64,000 bases of DNA, from positions 4,030,001 to 4,094,000 of the forward strand of contig NZ_CP034444.1 of assembly GCF_003952385.1 (NCBI RefSeq), given 5' to 3'. The translations under genes were made by a program, and so were the position numbers. This document shows positions 18,236 through 27,799 of this stretch, piece after piece (position 1 is the first letter of the stretch; each line of letters opens with the position of its first letter). Below the pieces are notes generated by a model. The model made no database searches, was not told the DNA's origin, and saw only the letters and a list, made by a program, of their open reading frames with translations. This DNA is from Mesorhizobium sp. M1D.F.Ca.ET.043.01.1.1. GTDB lineage: Bacteria; Pseudomonadota; Alphaproteobacteria; Rhizobiales; Rhizobiaceae.

Positions 18236-19653
18236 TCCTCGAGGCCATGACGGGAACCCTCCCGCCCGATGCCGGATTGTTTGATCCCGCCAAACGGTGC
18301 CGCCTCCGAGGACATGCGTCCCGTGTTGATGCCAACCATGCCATATTCCAGAGCCTCTGCCACACGCCAGACCCGCTTCAGGTTTGAGGCATAGAAGTAT
18401 GCGGCGAGGCCGTAGATCGTGTCATTGGCCTCGCGCACGACCTGATCCGCATCGTTGAAGCGAATGATCGGCGCGAGCGGCCCGAATGTCTCCTCTTGCG
18501 CGACTGCCATGACGCTGGAAATCTCGGTGAGGACCGTGGGTTCGAAAAACGTGCCATTCTTGCCGATACGCTGGCCCCCGCATCGTATTGTGCCGCCTTT
18601 CGCAATGGCATCTGCGATGTGAGACTCGATCTTGGCCAGAGCATGCTTGTCGATGAGCGGTCCGATGTCCACTCCGGCATCGAATCCGTCGCCAACCGAC
18701 AAGTGCCGGATTCTTTCCACGAATTTCTTGACGAACTCATCGTGAACGCTCGATTGGACGTAAATGCGGTTCGCGGAAACGCAGGTCTGGCCGGCATTGC
18801 GGAACTTCGCCTGGACCGCACCGTCAACAGCACCGTCAATGTCGGCATCATCGAAGATGATGAAAGGTGCATTGCCGCCGAGTTCAAGGCTGACCTTCTT
18901 GATCTGGTCAGAGCACTGACGCATCAGCAGCCGTCCGACCTCCGTCGAACCGGTGAAGCTGATCTTTCGAATCTTGGAATTGGTGCAGAGTTCACGGCCC
19001 ACGCGATCACCTTCGGACGCATAGATCAGGTTGACCACGCCATCGGGAAAGCCGGCCTGATGGGCGAGGGCGAACATTGCGCCAGCCACAAGCGGCGTCT
19101 GTTCAGCGGGCTTGAGCACGATTGTGCAGCCCGCAGCCAAGGCCGGCGAGATTTTGCGCGCCACCATGGAGGCCGGGAAATTCCATGGCGTGATCGTGCC
19201 AACAACGCCGATGGGCTGCTTGATCACTAGCATTCGGCGGTCTGTCGAGGGTGCCGAGATCGTCTCCCCATAGACGCGATTGGCCTCTTCGGCATACCAT
19301 TGCAGATACGCCGCCGCATGCGATACCTCTGAAATGGCTTCGGCAAGCGGCTTGCCCATTTCCGCAGTCAGAATCGCGGCGAGATCGCCTGCATGGTCGA
19401 TGATCAGCTGATGCCATCGCCAAAGAACGTCGCTACGTTCTCGGGCCGTCAACGCGGCCCATCCCGACTGCGCAACATAGGCCTTGTCTACCGCAGCACG
19501 TGTCTCCTCCACGCCCATATCGGGAAGCTCTGCCAAAACTTCGCCGGTCGACGGATTGACGACCTCGAACGTCTTATTGCCAACTGGTCTGCCGAGTGCC
19601 GGCAGGCGGTCGATGGCTCCAAACAGGTGCGGGGATTTCAGGCGACGGATCAT
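18196..19653 (-). CDS. gabD: NAD(P)+-dependent succinate-semialdehyde dehydrogenase (GabD-like)
   Basis: 485 residues from ATG 19653 (MIRRLKSPHLF), the usual start for this family; an in-frame ATG at 19701 adds 16 atypical residues. The NAD-binding GSTEVGRLLM, the catalytic Glu257 in LELGGNAPF and Cys291 in GQTCVSANR are all present, as is the C-terminal GREGSRHGLEDYLEMKY. The enzyme would oxidise succinate semialdehyde to succinate, the last step of GABA use, a carbon and nitrogen source available in nodules. The segment around residues 11-20 is shorter than usual (FGAIDRLPALG). It lies in the same direction as the M16 gene upstream. A decayed copy is at 8730-9183. Confidence 0.9.
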   Translation of the reverse strand: MIRRLKSPHLFGAIDRLPALGRPVGNKTFEVVNPSTGEVLAELPDMGVEETRAAVDKAYVAQSGWAALTARERSDVLWRWHQLIIDHAGDLAAILTAEMGKPLAEAISEVSHAAAYLQWYAEEANRVYGETISAPSTDRRMLVIKQPIGVVGTITPWNFPASMVARKISPALAAGCTIVLKPAEQTPLVAGAMFALAHQAGFPDGVVNLIYASEGDRVGRELCTNSKIRKISFTGSTEVGRLLMRQCSDQIKKVSLELGGNAPFIIFDDADIDGAVDGAVQAKFRNAGQTCVSANRIYVQSSVHDEFVKKFVERIRHLSVGDGFDAGVDIGPLIDKHALAKIESHIADAIAKGGTIRCGGQRIGKNGTFFEPTVLTEISSVMAVAQEETFGPLAPIIRFNDADQVVREANDTIYGLAAYFYASNLKRVWRVAEALEYGMVGINTGRMSSEAAPFGGIKQSGIGREGSRHGLEDYLEMKYLCMGGI

Positions 19654-19719
19654 CGGCAGGCACAGGGGCAATACCGGATTCCTCCTCAACGCAGCGAACA
19701 TCCAGGTCGACGGGCCGTC

Positions 19720-20083
19720 AGTGTGTATTCTGCACCAGTGGGTTCGTCGTAGGGCCTCGGCAAAGCAGCTGGTAGACCACGCTAGCCCGATGAAAAGACA
19801 GCAGTTTCGTTAGTTTGAGTGCCCGCGGTTCATCAATTGATGGATTAAGCAGTCGGATGTTTGCTTCATCCACCATGCCTGCTGGTGGCGTGCGACTGAA
19901 TTCTGCAAAAAGGCGGCATACATGCTGAGGAGCGCCATTTCGGCGAGAGGCCGCCGGACCGCCAATGCCGCGCAAGGTCGGCGAAAACGACTCCGCGCGT
20001 CTGCATGATCTGCTTGGCCCACGGGCCTCCAACGCTCTTCCCACGAGAAGCCCCGATGAAGAAGGAAGGTGTGATGAGTTTCT
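19720..20083. other. Gap between M16 and gabD genes
   Basis: Two overlapping minus-strand frames of about 90-108 codons occur here, one starting at 20091 inside the end of the M16 gene. Neither resembles a known protein or has a good ribosome-binding site. I see no clear terminator. Confidence 0.4.
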
Positions 20084-22759
20084 TTACTCATCCTTGCCGC
20101 CCAGCGGCGGGCCGACCACCAAAATGGCGGGCTCGGCCGAAAGCAGCTTTTTGGCCGCCGCCTTGACCTGTTTGAGCGTCACCCGACCGATGCTGCGGGC
20201 GCGACGCTGGTTGTAGTCGACGTCGGCCTTGTGAATCTGCAAATCCAGGAGCCGGTCTGCAATCGAGCGGGTCGAGCCCAGTTGGTCGATGGCATAGGCG
20301 CCGATCAGGTGCTTCTTCGCCGCCTTGAGCTCGGCCCCGGTCGGTCCTTGCTGCGCCATCTGCTTTACCACATCTCGCACGATGCTCAGTGTTTGGGCAG
20401 CGCAGTCCGAGCGTGTCTCTGTCGTAACCAGAAGCGAGTCAAGGGTTAGTTCAGAGCTGACGTGATAGGCAAGGCCGCGTTTTTGACGTACCTCCTCGTA
20501 AAGGCGGGAAGTCAAGTATGAGCCGCCAAGGATGTCGTTCAGCAGCACGGCCGCGTAGAAATCCGGCGCGCTAGGCTTCACGCCAGGCCAGGCCAACGTC
20601 AGCGAAGTCTGCGGCAGGTCGTAGTTCTCCTCCACCAGTTGACCGAGTTTCGGCGCGACATCGTAGACGGGGACGAGGGTTTGTTGCTCAGGCAAATCAC
20701 CAAACAGCTGGTCAAGCCTTTCCCTCAACGTGTTCGCGTCAATGTCACCCACCACGGCAATATGGAGCCCGTCGCGAGCGAAAATGGCCTGGTGGAAGGC
20801 GCGGAGGTCGGACGGCGTGATGCCGGGGAGGCTCTCTTTTGTGCCTTCTCCCGGCCTTGAACAAGGATGCGCGCCATAGATCGCGCGCAGCCATTTGCGC
20901 TGAGCGATGGCGTTAGGGTCTCGCTCGCTGCCGACGATGCGGGAGACAATCTCGGCGCGGACGCGATCGATCGGCCCCTGCTCGAAGCGCGGCGCGTTCA
21001 GCGCGAGCCGAAGCAGGCCGAACGCCGCGTCCTGCTTTTTGGAAAGCATGCACATCGATCCGTAGATGTCGTCGCTTTGCGCGTCCAAACTCATTTCGGC
21101 GCCGGCATGGTCGAGCTTCACCTGGAAGGCACCGCTGTCGTAATGGCCAGCGCCTTCGATGAACAGGCCGGCCATCAGTTTGGCCATCCCCTCCTTCCCG
21201 ACCGGGTCCTGCTTGGTGCCGCCCTTGAAGGCAAAGCCGATGTTGACGATTTCCACTGTGTGGTCCTCCACCAGCCAGGCGATGATGCCCTTTTCGGACT
21301 TCACCTCCTGGATGTTCATCGCAGCATGGGGCCGAGCGCCGAGCGTCATCTCTTGATTCTCCGTCTTGGGCAAGAGATAGCCCGTGGTCGAACGGTCGAA
21401 CGCGAGATAGCGGGCGGCAACTGCTTTGATTTGCTCGGGGGTAACCTTGCGGATGCGATTCGGCCGTTCCTCGACATCCTTCACGGTACCGCCGGTGGCC
21501 AGCGTCGAGCCGTAGATGCTGGCGAGCCAGTCCAGGTTGTCTTCCGCAAAGATCATATTGAGCAAATAGTGGTCCTTGGCCTTGCCTAGTTCCTCGTTGC
21601 TGACACCATCCTCGGCAATGCGGGCAACTTCGGCAGCGGCCGCCGCTTCGAGATCAGCCAGCTTGGCATCGCCGCGCGGTGCGCCATAGATGGCGAACTT
21701 GGTGTCGTCGAGCACAGTGCCCTGGAAATAGACGCGGGCGCTGGAAGCGATACCTTGCTGGACAGCGAGCGCCTGGTAGAGCCGGCCGCGGTTACCGCCG
21801 CCGAGAATTTCGGCCAGCAGGTCGAGCGCTTCGGCCTCGCCCGGCTTGGCGGTGTGGTAGGACGGCACCACCCACTGCGTCGAAAAACTGGGCACGCTGA
21901 CGCGGGCGTCTGAGAGCGTGACGGTGCGCCTGGTGTTCTGCTCGGGCTCAACCGGCCGGATGCGCGGCGGCAGGTCAGGTCCGCGCGCCACCTTGCCATA
22001 GGTCTTTTCGGCCAGCGCCCGCACCGTGTCCGGTTCGACATCGCCGGCCACGATCAGCACGGAGTTGTTGGGCCAGTAGTACTTTTCATAGAAGACGGTG
22101 GCGTCGACGCGGTTCAGCTGCTCGATCTCCTGCATCCAGCCGATGATCGGGATGCGATAGGGGTGGTTCTGCCACAGCGTCGCGTCGATCTCCTCATGGA
22201 GAACGTCCTGCGGGTTGGTGTCGGTGCTTGAGCGGCGCTCCTCGATGACCACATCGCGCTCGGTCTTGACGACATCGTCGGTCAGGATGAGGTTTCGCAT
22301 TCGGTCGGCCTCGAAGCTCATCATCAGCTCGAGCGCCGACGGCGCCACTGTCTGATAGAAGGCGGTGTAGTCGGAGGAGGTGAAGGCGTTGTTGGAGCCG
22401 CCGATCTCGAACACTGCGCGGTCGAATTCGCCGCCCGCATGGTTGGTCGTCGCCTTGAACATCAGATGCTCGAAGAAATGGGCGATGCCGGATTTGCCCG
22501 GCGGCTCGTCGGCGCTGCCGATCTTGTACCACACCATGTGGGTGACGATCGGCGCCCGGTGGTTGGGAATGACGACCACCTCCATGCCGTTGTCGAGCAC
22601 GAAATCCCTCGCCTTGCCGTCCTCCCATGCGACGGGGATCGGAGCCGGCCCCGCGCCGACCAACTCGGACGCAACGGACGTCCTGCGAAGCCCATGAGTG
22701 CGGGGCTTGCTTGGTAGTTCTGGTAGGGAGAGTGGGGTTATGGGCTGCGTTCCTGGCAA
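20084..22759 (-). CDS. M16 zinc peptidase, two-domain (active plus inactive half)
   Basis: 891 residues from TTG 22759, with GAGGA ten bases upstream; no ATG gives the full N-terminus. The first half carries the inverted zinc motif HFFEH at 94-98 and a downstream TERDVVIEERRS that supplies the third ligand, so it should be catalytic. The second half starts near residue 455 (KGIIAWLVEDHTVEIVNIGF) and lacks HXXEH, as in the partner subunits of this family. Rhizobial chromosomes usually encode these halves as separate periplasmic proteins. Here they form one chain, and the N-terminus (PGTQPITPLSLPELPSKP) has no signal peptide, so it may be cytoplasmic. A NifA/sigma54 promoter lies about 210 bases upstream. 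A nodule role is inferred. Confidence 0.88.
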   Translation of the reverse strand: MPGTQPITPLSLPELPSKPRTHGLRRTSVASELVGAGPAPIPVAWEDGKARDFVLDNGMEVVVIPNHRAPIVTHMVWYKIGSADEPPGKSGIAHFFEHLMFKATTNHAGGEFDRAVFEIGGSNNAFTSSDYTAFYQTVAPSALELMMSFEADRMRNLILTDDVVKTERDVVIEERRSSTDTNPQDVLHEEIDATLWQNHPYRIPIIGWMQEIEQLNRVDATVFYEKYYWPNNSVLIVAGDVEPDTVRALAEKTYGKVARGPDLPPRIRPVEPEQNTRRTVTLSDARVSVPSFSTQWVVPSYHTAKPGEAEALDLLAEILGGGNRGRLYQALAVQQGIASSARVYFQGTVLDDTKFAIYGAPRGDAKLADLEAAAAAEVARIAEDGVSNEELGKAKDHYLLNMIFAEDNLDWLASIYGSTLATGGTVKDVEERPNRIRKVTPEQIKAVAARYLAFDRSTTGYLLPKTENQEMTLGARPHAAMNIQEVKSEKGIIAWLVEDHTVEIVNIGFAFKGGTKQDPVGKEGMAKLMAGLFIEGAGHYDSGAFQVKLDHAGAEMSLDAQSDDIYGSMCMLSKKQDAAFGLLRLALNAPRFEQGPIDRVRAEIVSRIVGSERDPNAIAQRKWLRAIYGAHPCSRPGEGTKESLPGITPSDLRAFHQAIFARDGLHIAVVGDIDANTLRERLDQLFGDLPEQQTLVPVYDVAPKLGQLVEENYDLPQTSLTLAWPGVKPSAPDFYAAVLLNDILGGSYLTSRLYEEVRQKRGLAYHVSSELTLDSLLVTTETRSDCAAQTLSIVRDVVKQMAQQGPTGAELKAAKKHLIGAYAIDQLGSTRSIADRLLDLQIHKADVDYNQRRARSIGRVTLKQVKAAAKKLLSAEPAILVVGPPLGGKDE

Positions 22760-22967
22760 AGTGATCTGTTCCTCATTTTGAAGGATCTATGTCTCCCGAA
22801 CGCCTATTGGGAGAAAGTGGATCGGCACGCGACGCCGAGCCACATGAGCCGTCAGCGTGTTGCTGGGCCTGACGCGAGCCTCATCTTTGGATGCGTCCGG
22901 GAAACTTTCGGCATGGTGAGGCCATGGGAAGTCTGCTCGTTATCCATTGGGTGTTTGCGGATACCTG

Positions 22968-23059
22968 AGCATGCCCCGTGCCAAGTAAGAAAGCCCCGAT
23001 TCGCAAGGTTTGATCCAACCTTGATACTTGCGATATCCGACATTGTCGGGCATCCGACA
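22968..23059 (-). promoter_or_regulatory. NifA/sigma54-type promoter of the M16 peptidase gene
   Basis: On the minus strand, 22983-22968 reads TGGCACGGGGCATGCT, the sigma54 consensus with one mismatch, the same one as at 17969. TGTCGGGCATCCGACA at 23044-23059 is a TGT-N10-ACA activator motif. The distance of about 75-95 bases is right for NifA. Transcription would run into the M16 gene with a leader of about 200 bases. Confidence 0.75.
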
Positions 23060-23609
23060 GAAAGCGCCTTTCGCCGGCGCGCCGGCTATGACGCTCGCCT
23101 CCTCCGGCGTGACGACGATCCTTTGGCGGGCGCCGCGCACACCGATCTGCCCGCCTATCAGCACCGCGACATCGAAGGACAGCGCGATCGTGACTGGATG
23201 GGTCTTACGCAAACATGCAGCAGTGCCACCGCGATCAGGACTTCATCCGCCCCACAAAGACCCGAGCGCGAGGGACGACGTGTAAGGCTAATGATGCCGC
23301 GCATAAAGAGGTAAGGTCCCTCGTCGTACCGGCGAGCCCCTTCGCTGGGTCTCGCGAGGGTCTGGTTTGCGAACGTCGACCGACAGCATCACGGCATGGG
23401 CGGCCCCATCGGTAGGCAAGCATTGACCGTGCCATCAGCGTTGAGGCAGCGCAGAGCCCAATTTCCCGGTGCCAGCCGGTACGTTGGAGCTTCAACTGTG
23501 GCCAGCCAAGCGGGCCGAGGCCGTGAAACTCCTGATACCCTGGACCGTCCGGATTGCAACGCACGACGCCTTGGTCTCGCGCCAACGTCCATTGACGCTC
23601 AGCGAAGCA
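23060..23609. other. No recognisable gene
   Basis: Overlapping short frames on both strands, probably remnants. No family assigned. Confidence 0.4.
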
Positions 23610-23880
23610 TCATGCGGACGAGCTGGGAAAGCTTGGCCGGGCCGGCGCCTTCCCAGGCGCATGGGACGCGCGACGACCCATGTGGACCTTGGATTTCACT
23701 ACGCACTTACGCTGCTTTGGCCTTGTCAGCAGCCTGAGCATAAAGCGTGCTCAGCTTTCAGGGCGAGCCTCTTTCATGTTGATAGCATCTGTCGTCATTC
23801 AGGATCGCCCCATTTTCGCATGCCGCTTGCAGCTTTCAGACTGTTGTCAGCCAGGGCCGCCATAAAGGGTCTCGTTTAAC
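23610..23880. repeat. Inverted repeat, copy B (orphan autotransporter-type promoter)
   Basis: Inverted counterpart of 3021-3292. It keeps the response-regulator box at 23832-23851, a CATAAAGGGTCTCGTTTAAC leader and a GGGAGG ribosome-binding site at 23887-23892, but the ATG is lost and no autotransporter frame follows. The gene once behind it has been removed. Confidence 0.75.
23832..23851 (+). promoter_or_regulatory. Response-regulator box, copy 2 (orphan)
   Basis: GCTTTCAGACTGTTGTCAGC, one base different from copy 1. There is no intact gene downstream. Confidence 0.55.
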
Positions 23881-23892
23881 GCATTCGGGAGG

Positions 23893-24596
23893 CTTCATCA
23901 CTCGACCACATTAATTTCGGGCGGTTCGCCGGCGCTCCGAATGGCACTTAACACCAGATCCTCTCCAAACCCGTGATGATCCAAGAGGAAAACGAAAAAT
24001 CCCTAAATCATAAAAAAGCACCGATACGGTCGGCTCCAGGCTGATGAAATTGCGGTCTCACTGGCCACGCACGATACTTGCGATGGCGATGGCCATTGCA
24101 AAGGCCGGTCAAGCACCCAAGACGCTGACAAGCACGCCTCCGACCAAAGCTCGATCGTTGGCAGCCTTTCTAGCCGTATACTTGGGGCATTTTGGGACGG
24201 CGATCCGGACGCCGATTAAAACCTGCCGGTCGTCTAAATGGAATGGTTGGTCCGGGTCCTTACTGGACCCCGCCAACCCGATCGGGCCGGCGCACAGGGG
24301 CACCCAGACAATTGGACACGTCGCCTTTGCGCGGCGGCTTGCACTTTCTCGGATGGCCTTTTTTCTCCCCGGGCGAAATCGAGCGAGCGGTGAGGCGGAG
24401 CCTTCGATTTTGCCGATCATGTCGTGTCGCTTCGATCGAACTGCTCAGACGATGATAGCGGCATTGATTGCCGCGGCCGAAATGCGTTGTGTGAAGTACG
24501 ATTTCTACGCCGTATACATACTGCCGTACAGTTCGCCCTGTCAGCAGCCTTGCCAGCAATCCGCCCTGTGTCCAACTGTCGTCGAATTCACCGGTG
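23893..24596. other. No recognisable gene
   Basis: A plus-strand frame of 190 codons (24044-24616) is open but has no family resemblance. It overlaps a minus-strand frame of 132 codons and runs antisense into the kinase gene. I treat it as non-coding or a remnant. Confidence 0.4.
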
Positions 24597-25925
24597 TCAT
24601 TGAGGAATTCGTATGATCGCCTCGAAACCATCATTGCGACCGCGGGCGGGCGACGCAAGCTCTAGACTGCCACCGATCCGCTGGATAACCATGTTAGCGA
24701 TATGTAGACCAAGGCCTGAGCCCGCAGCAGGAGTAGCACCACGACTAAATCGCTTTGTAAGCCCTTCGAGGTCGGGGAGGGGCACCACCGGTCCGGCGTT
24801 TGCAATAGCGATGGTTCCATCAGTTTGGACGGAAACTGTTGTCGGAACAGTGGGCAGTCCATGTATCAGCGCATTCTCGATCAGGTTACGAAGGAGGATC
24901 CCAAACGCATCGACATCCACTTTGCGCATCAAAGTGGTGCAGCCGTCGACGTTAAGATGCAGGCGTCCGGCATATTGCGGCTTTTTCCTCAGGTCGTCGA
25001 TTTCCAGCCGAACCGATCGGACAAGATCGATCGCGTGATCCGCCATGCCAACCCCCGATTCGGCTTGAGCGAGCTGAAGCACTTTTTCGACAAGGCGGCC
25101 AAGGCTCGACAGCGCTTGCTCGATGCCGCGCGCACGCATTTTGGCCGACCCATTGGGAAGCTCGGCCACTAATCTCTGCATCTGAGCGATTGAACCTGCG
25201 ATCGGCGTGCGCAGTTCATGCGCACTGTTTGCGGCGAACTCGCGTTCGGCCTCGAGAGCCGCCCGCAGACGATCGAGAAGCCGATTGACGGATGCCGCGA
25301 TTGGAGCCAACTCTGCCGGGAAATCGCCCAAGTCCATTGGTGACAGATTGCCGCCGTCGCGCGATCCGATCTGCTGTCGCAGTACCTCGATTGGCCGCAG
25401 CGAGCGCCGGATCACGATCCACCAAACAGCTAAGCTAAAGGGCAGGAGCACGAGTGTCGGAAGGAAGACAAAAAGTGCGCCCTTCGCGATTGTGGTACGG
25501 CGGCCATCAAGCGGTTCGGCCAACTGATGATACACGCCGTCTTGGATCTCCTCTGTGTAGACGCGGTAATCAGCGTTTCCCCAAAAGCCGTTACTCAGGG
25601 GAGCATCAGGGAAGGGCTGCTGACCCTCTTCCGGTTCGGAAATAAGCACTACCCCGTACTTATTAATAACCTGCTCACGATAGGTCCAGTACTTTTTATA
25701 AGTTGGCAAGTGGTTATTGTATTGATCAACGTGTTTTCCATTCAAGACCTTGATCAGCTCTGGTTCTCTGTACTCTGCGCTCGCCTGGAGCAAGTCATCC
25801 GAACTTTCGTTTACATTATTGCAAAAAATGAACGCAGCAATGGTTGGGGCGGCGATCCAAACCAGGAGCGTTGCCCCGCCTAACCACGATATCAGCTTTC
25901 TCGTCATGCTGTTCGAGTTCGTCAT
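24597..25925 (-). CDS. Two-component sensor histidine kinase (OmpR-type partner)
   Basis: 442 residues. Membrane segments at about 11-34 and 150-172 enclose a periplasmic sensor of about 115 residues (NNVNESSDDLLQASAEYREP onward) with no recognised domain. A HAMP-like linker follows, then the phospho-acceptor His236 in FAANSAHELRTPIAGS, the N box RNLIENALIHG near 346-356 and the glycine motif GSGLGLHIANM. The ATG overlaps the regulator stop (ATGA), so both are made from one message. The kinase presumably responds to an envelope signal and controls the boxes at 3049, 26673 and 28427. Confidence 0.92.
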   Translation of the reverse strand: MTNSNSMTRKLISWLGGATLLVWIAAPTIAAFIFCNNVNESSDDLLQASAEYREPELIKVLNGKHVDQYNNHLPTYKKYWTYREQVINKYGVVLISEPEEGQQPFPDAPLSNGFWGNADYRVYTEEIQDGVYHQLAEPLDGRRTTIAKGALFVFLPTLVLLPFSLAVWWIVIRRSLRPIEVLRQQIGSRDGGNLSPMDLGDFPAELAPIAASVNRLLDRLRAALEAEREFAANSAHELRTPIAGSIAQMQRLVAELPNGSAKMRARGIEQALSSLGRLVEKVLQLAQAESGVGMADHAIDLVRSVRLEIDDLRKKPQYAGRLHLNVDGCTTLMRKVDVDAFGILLRNLIENALIHGLPTVPTTVSVQTDGTIAIANAGPVVPLPDLEGLTKRFSRGATPAAGSGLGLHIANMVIQRIGGSLELASPARGRNDGFEAIIRIPQ

Positions 25926-26581
25926 GTGACCACGAGCCTGTATCCGGAGCCACGCACGGTTGCTATTCTATCCCCGCCGATCTTCTTGCGGAGCCGGCTG
26001 ACATAAACCTCCACTGTGTTGCTCTCGAACTCCGAATTGAATGAATAAAGCGCGTGCTCGATCCTCCCCTTTGAAACGACCGAACCGGGCCGGCGTAGAA
26101 GGCAGTCGAGCACCGCCCATTCGCGTCCAGACAGGTGGACCTCCTGCCCGTCGCGGAAGAGGCGTCGCTCGGCTGCCTGTATGGAAAGCGTCCCAACCGA
26201 AAATTGCGGCTCCGGAAAATGCCCTTGGCGACGTGCCACTGCACGGATGCGTGCCGAGAGTTCCCCCAGATCGAACGGCTTGACCAAATAGTCGTCGGCG
26301 CCAGCGTTGAGCCCCTCGATGCGGTGCGAAATCCGATCGCGGGCTGTCAGAATGATGACCGGCGTTGTATCAAGCCCCTTGATCAGCTCCCGCAGATAGT
26401 CGATGCCATTGCCGTCCGGCAGGTGAACGTCGAGCAAAATAACGTCGTAGCCGGCCACAGCTGCATGACCGCGCGCTCCGGACAGGCCCTCGGCCCAGTC
26501 GACCGCGTGGCCACCAGCCACCAAATGATCGTGCACAGCACTTCTAAGGTCGTCGTCGTCTTCAATGAGCAGTATTCGCAT
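25922..26581 (-). CDS. OmpR/PhoB-family response regulator
   Basis: 219 residues. The receiver domain has the acidic pocket (IEDDDD), phospho-acceptor Asp51 in ILLDVHLPDGNG and the lysine in LVKPFDLGEL. The winged-helix output domain runs from about 125 to 217 (LSGREWAVLDCLLRRPGSVV, SNTVEVYVSRLRKKIG). It is the first gene of a regulator-kinase operon whose promoter region is shared with the divergent lipoprotein gene at 26741. A partly decayed second copy lies at 27800-28336. The sequence is of the QseB/TctD-like type, but the signal cannot be told. Confidence 0.93.
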   Translation of the reverse strand: MRILLIEDDDDLRSAVHDHLVAGGHAVDWAEGLSGARGHAAVAGYDVILLDVHLPDGNGIDYLRELIKGLDTTPVIILTARDRISHRIEGLNAGADDYLVKPFDLGELSARIRAVARRQGHFPEPQFSVGTLSIQAAERRLFRDGQEVHLSGREWAVLDCLLRRPGSVVSKGRIEHALYSFNSEFESNTVEVYVSRLRKKIGGDRIATVRGSGYRLVVT

Positions 26582-26672
26582 CAGGCTGCCGAGCTCCGGT
26601 ATGAGGGCAAGGCTCCTGCCTTATTGATCGAAGCTGACAGTAGGCTGAACCGGCGCCAGCGAATATCTGGGG

Positions 26673-26692
26673 GCTTTCAGGCTGCTGTCAGC
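26673..26692 (+). promoter_or_regulatory. Response-regulator box, copy 3 (lipoprotein 1 promoter)
   Basis: GCTTTCAGGCTGCTGTCAGC, 48 bases before the lipoprotein ATG at 26741 and 91 bases from the divergent regulator start at 26581. It could serve both directions. The shared downstream leader AAAGGGGTCGTTAAC also occurs, with small changes, in the autotransporter promoter. Confidence 0.65.
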
Positions 26693-26740
26693 TACAATTG
26701 CAAGAAAGGGGTCGTTAACAAAGCCAAACGAAGAGGCCTT

Positions 26741-27238
26741 ATGAAACCCCTCCTGATCTCGGCACTTTTGCTCAATGTGACCACCGGCGGCTGTACACTG
26801 GTTGGCGGGCAATTCGACGTGGCGGTCAACGAATGGCAGCCGCGCCACGCGTCAATGTCCAGGCTTGAAACTGACAGGTGTCTTAAATACGAGGGCACCG
26901 TAGCGGGTGCCTCCAGTTATCGAACAGTGCCTAGCAGGTCAGAAGTGCACTTTGACCATAGGGGTCGTCCGTATTTTCGGCGCTCGCGAACAGAGTCGAC
27001 GGTCAATCGATGCGCCACTGCCAGAGTCTGGAACGGTCAAGTGTTTGTTATCCCCCGTCCGGGCCATATTCTCTGCCGAGGACCAAGAAGGCCCTATTTT
27101 CGGTGCCCACGAACAGAGCCAACGGTCAATCGATGCGCCACTGCCAGGGTCTGGAACGGTCAAGTGTTTGTGATCCCCTGTCCCGGCCGTGTTCTCTGCC
27201 GAACTCGCCCTTGTAGTCGGCACACCAAAGATCGTTAG
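26741..27238 (+). CDS. Small lipoprotein with two 41-residue repeats
   Basis: 165 residues. The signal sequence MKPLLISALLLNVTTGGC ends in a TGGC lipobox, so the protein should be lipidated at Cys18 and exported. GAGG stands just before the ATG. After a unique segment of about 55 residues come two in-frame repeats of 41 residues (RPYFRRSRTESTVNRCATAR and RPYFRCPRTEPTVNRCATAR, each followed by VWNGQVFVIP) with several cysteines. The 3' end abuts a truncated IS481 transposase gene read from the other strand, so the natural C-terminus may be lost. Its promoter carries the 20-bp box, and the gene is divergent from the response regulator, so it is likely part of that system. Confidence 0.55.
   Translation: MKPLLISALLLNVTTGGCTLVGGQFDVAVNEWQPRHASMSRLETDRCLKYEGTVAGASSYRTVPSRSEVHFDHRGRPYFRRSRTESTVNRCATARVWNGQVFVIPRPGHILCRGPRRPYFRCPRTEPTVNRCATARVWNGQVFVIPCPGRVLCRTRPCSRHTKDR
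26968..27213 (+). repeat. Tandem direct repeat, two units of 123 bases
   Basis: ggtcaatcgatgcgccactg starts at 27001 and again at 27124, giving a period of 123 bases, which is 41 codons. The two units differ by about a dozen bases. The repeat is in frame with the lipoprotein. Confidence 0.8.
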
Positions 27239-27725
27239 GGCGACAGCCGTTTGAAAGTGGTGTCCCCGTCGCCCTGTTGCGCCTGCGCTTGCGGCGCTCG
27301 ACCATGCCGGCGGTCGAGCACGGCATGCACGGTCGAGATCGCGGGCCGGTGCACATCCGGATACAGCCGGGCCAGCCGCTCGCGTATCTTCGGCGCACCC
27401 CATGTCGGCTTGTCTTGCTTGAGGCGCACAATCAGCTTCTCGATTTGAAACGGAAGCTGATTGGCGTGGCGATAGGGCCGCCGCGATCGGTCCGTCAGCC
27501 CCTCCAGGCCGCTGTCGTTGTAGCGCGTGAGGATCTTGTAGCCGGTCTTGCGCGAGATATCGAACTCCCGGCAAAGCACCGCCATCTTCTCGCCGTCCAG
27601 CAGCCGGGCGACGAACTTCAGCCGCTCTTCCATGACGTTACACTCCTTCCAAGGCACCTTGCTCTCCTTGCAAAGGGCCGAAAGTGTAACCCATCTATCC
27701 GGAATGAACTGTCACCCATCTTTCG
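27205..27725 (-). mobile_element. IS481-family element, truncated
   Basis: The transposase starts at ATG 27633 (MEERLKFVARLLDGEKM; an upstream ATG at 27657 is in frame) with an HTH (LCREFDISRKTGYKILTRYN). It continues to NDLWCADYKGEF, where the first catalytic Asp lies, after a frame change near 27260. The rest of the DDE core is absent. The outer end near 27685-27725 carries TGTAACCCATCTATCC and TGTCACCCATCTTTC, typical of IS481-type termini. Confidence 0.75.
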
Positions 27726-27799
27726 GGAAGGGCAGTCATGGCCAAGGCAACTGGAAGCCGAATTTTCTTTTAGAGTATGAATCAGCGCCGTCTGCCGAA

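Noticed and set aside
24044..24616. Plus-strand frame of 190 codons antisense to the end of the kinase gene
   Set aside because: No recognisable domain and no clear ribosome-binding site; composition looks like decayed DNA.
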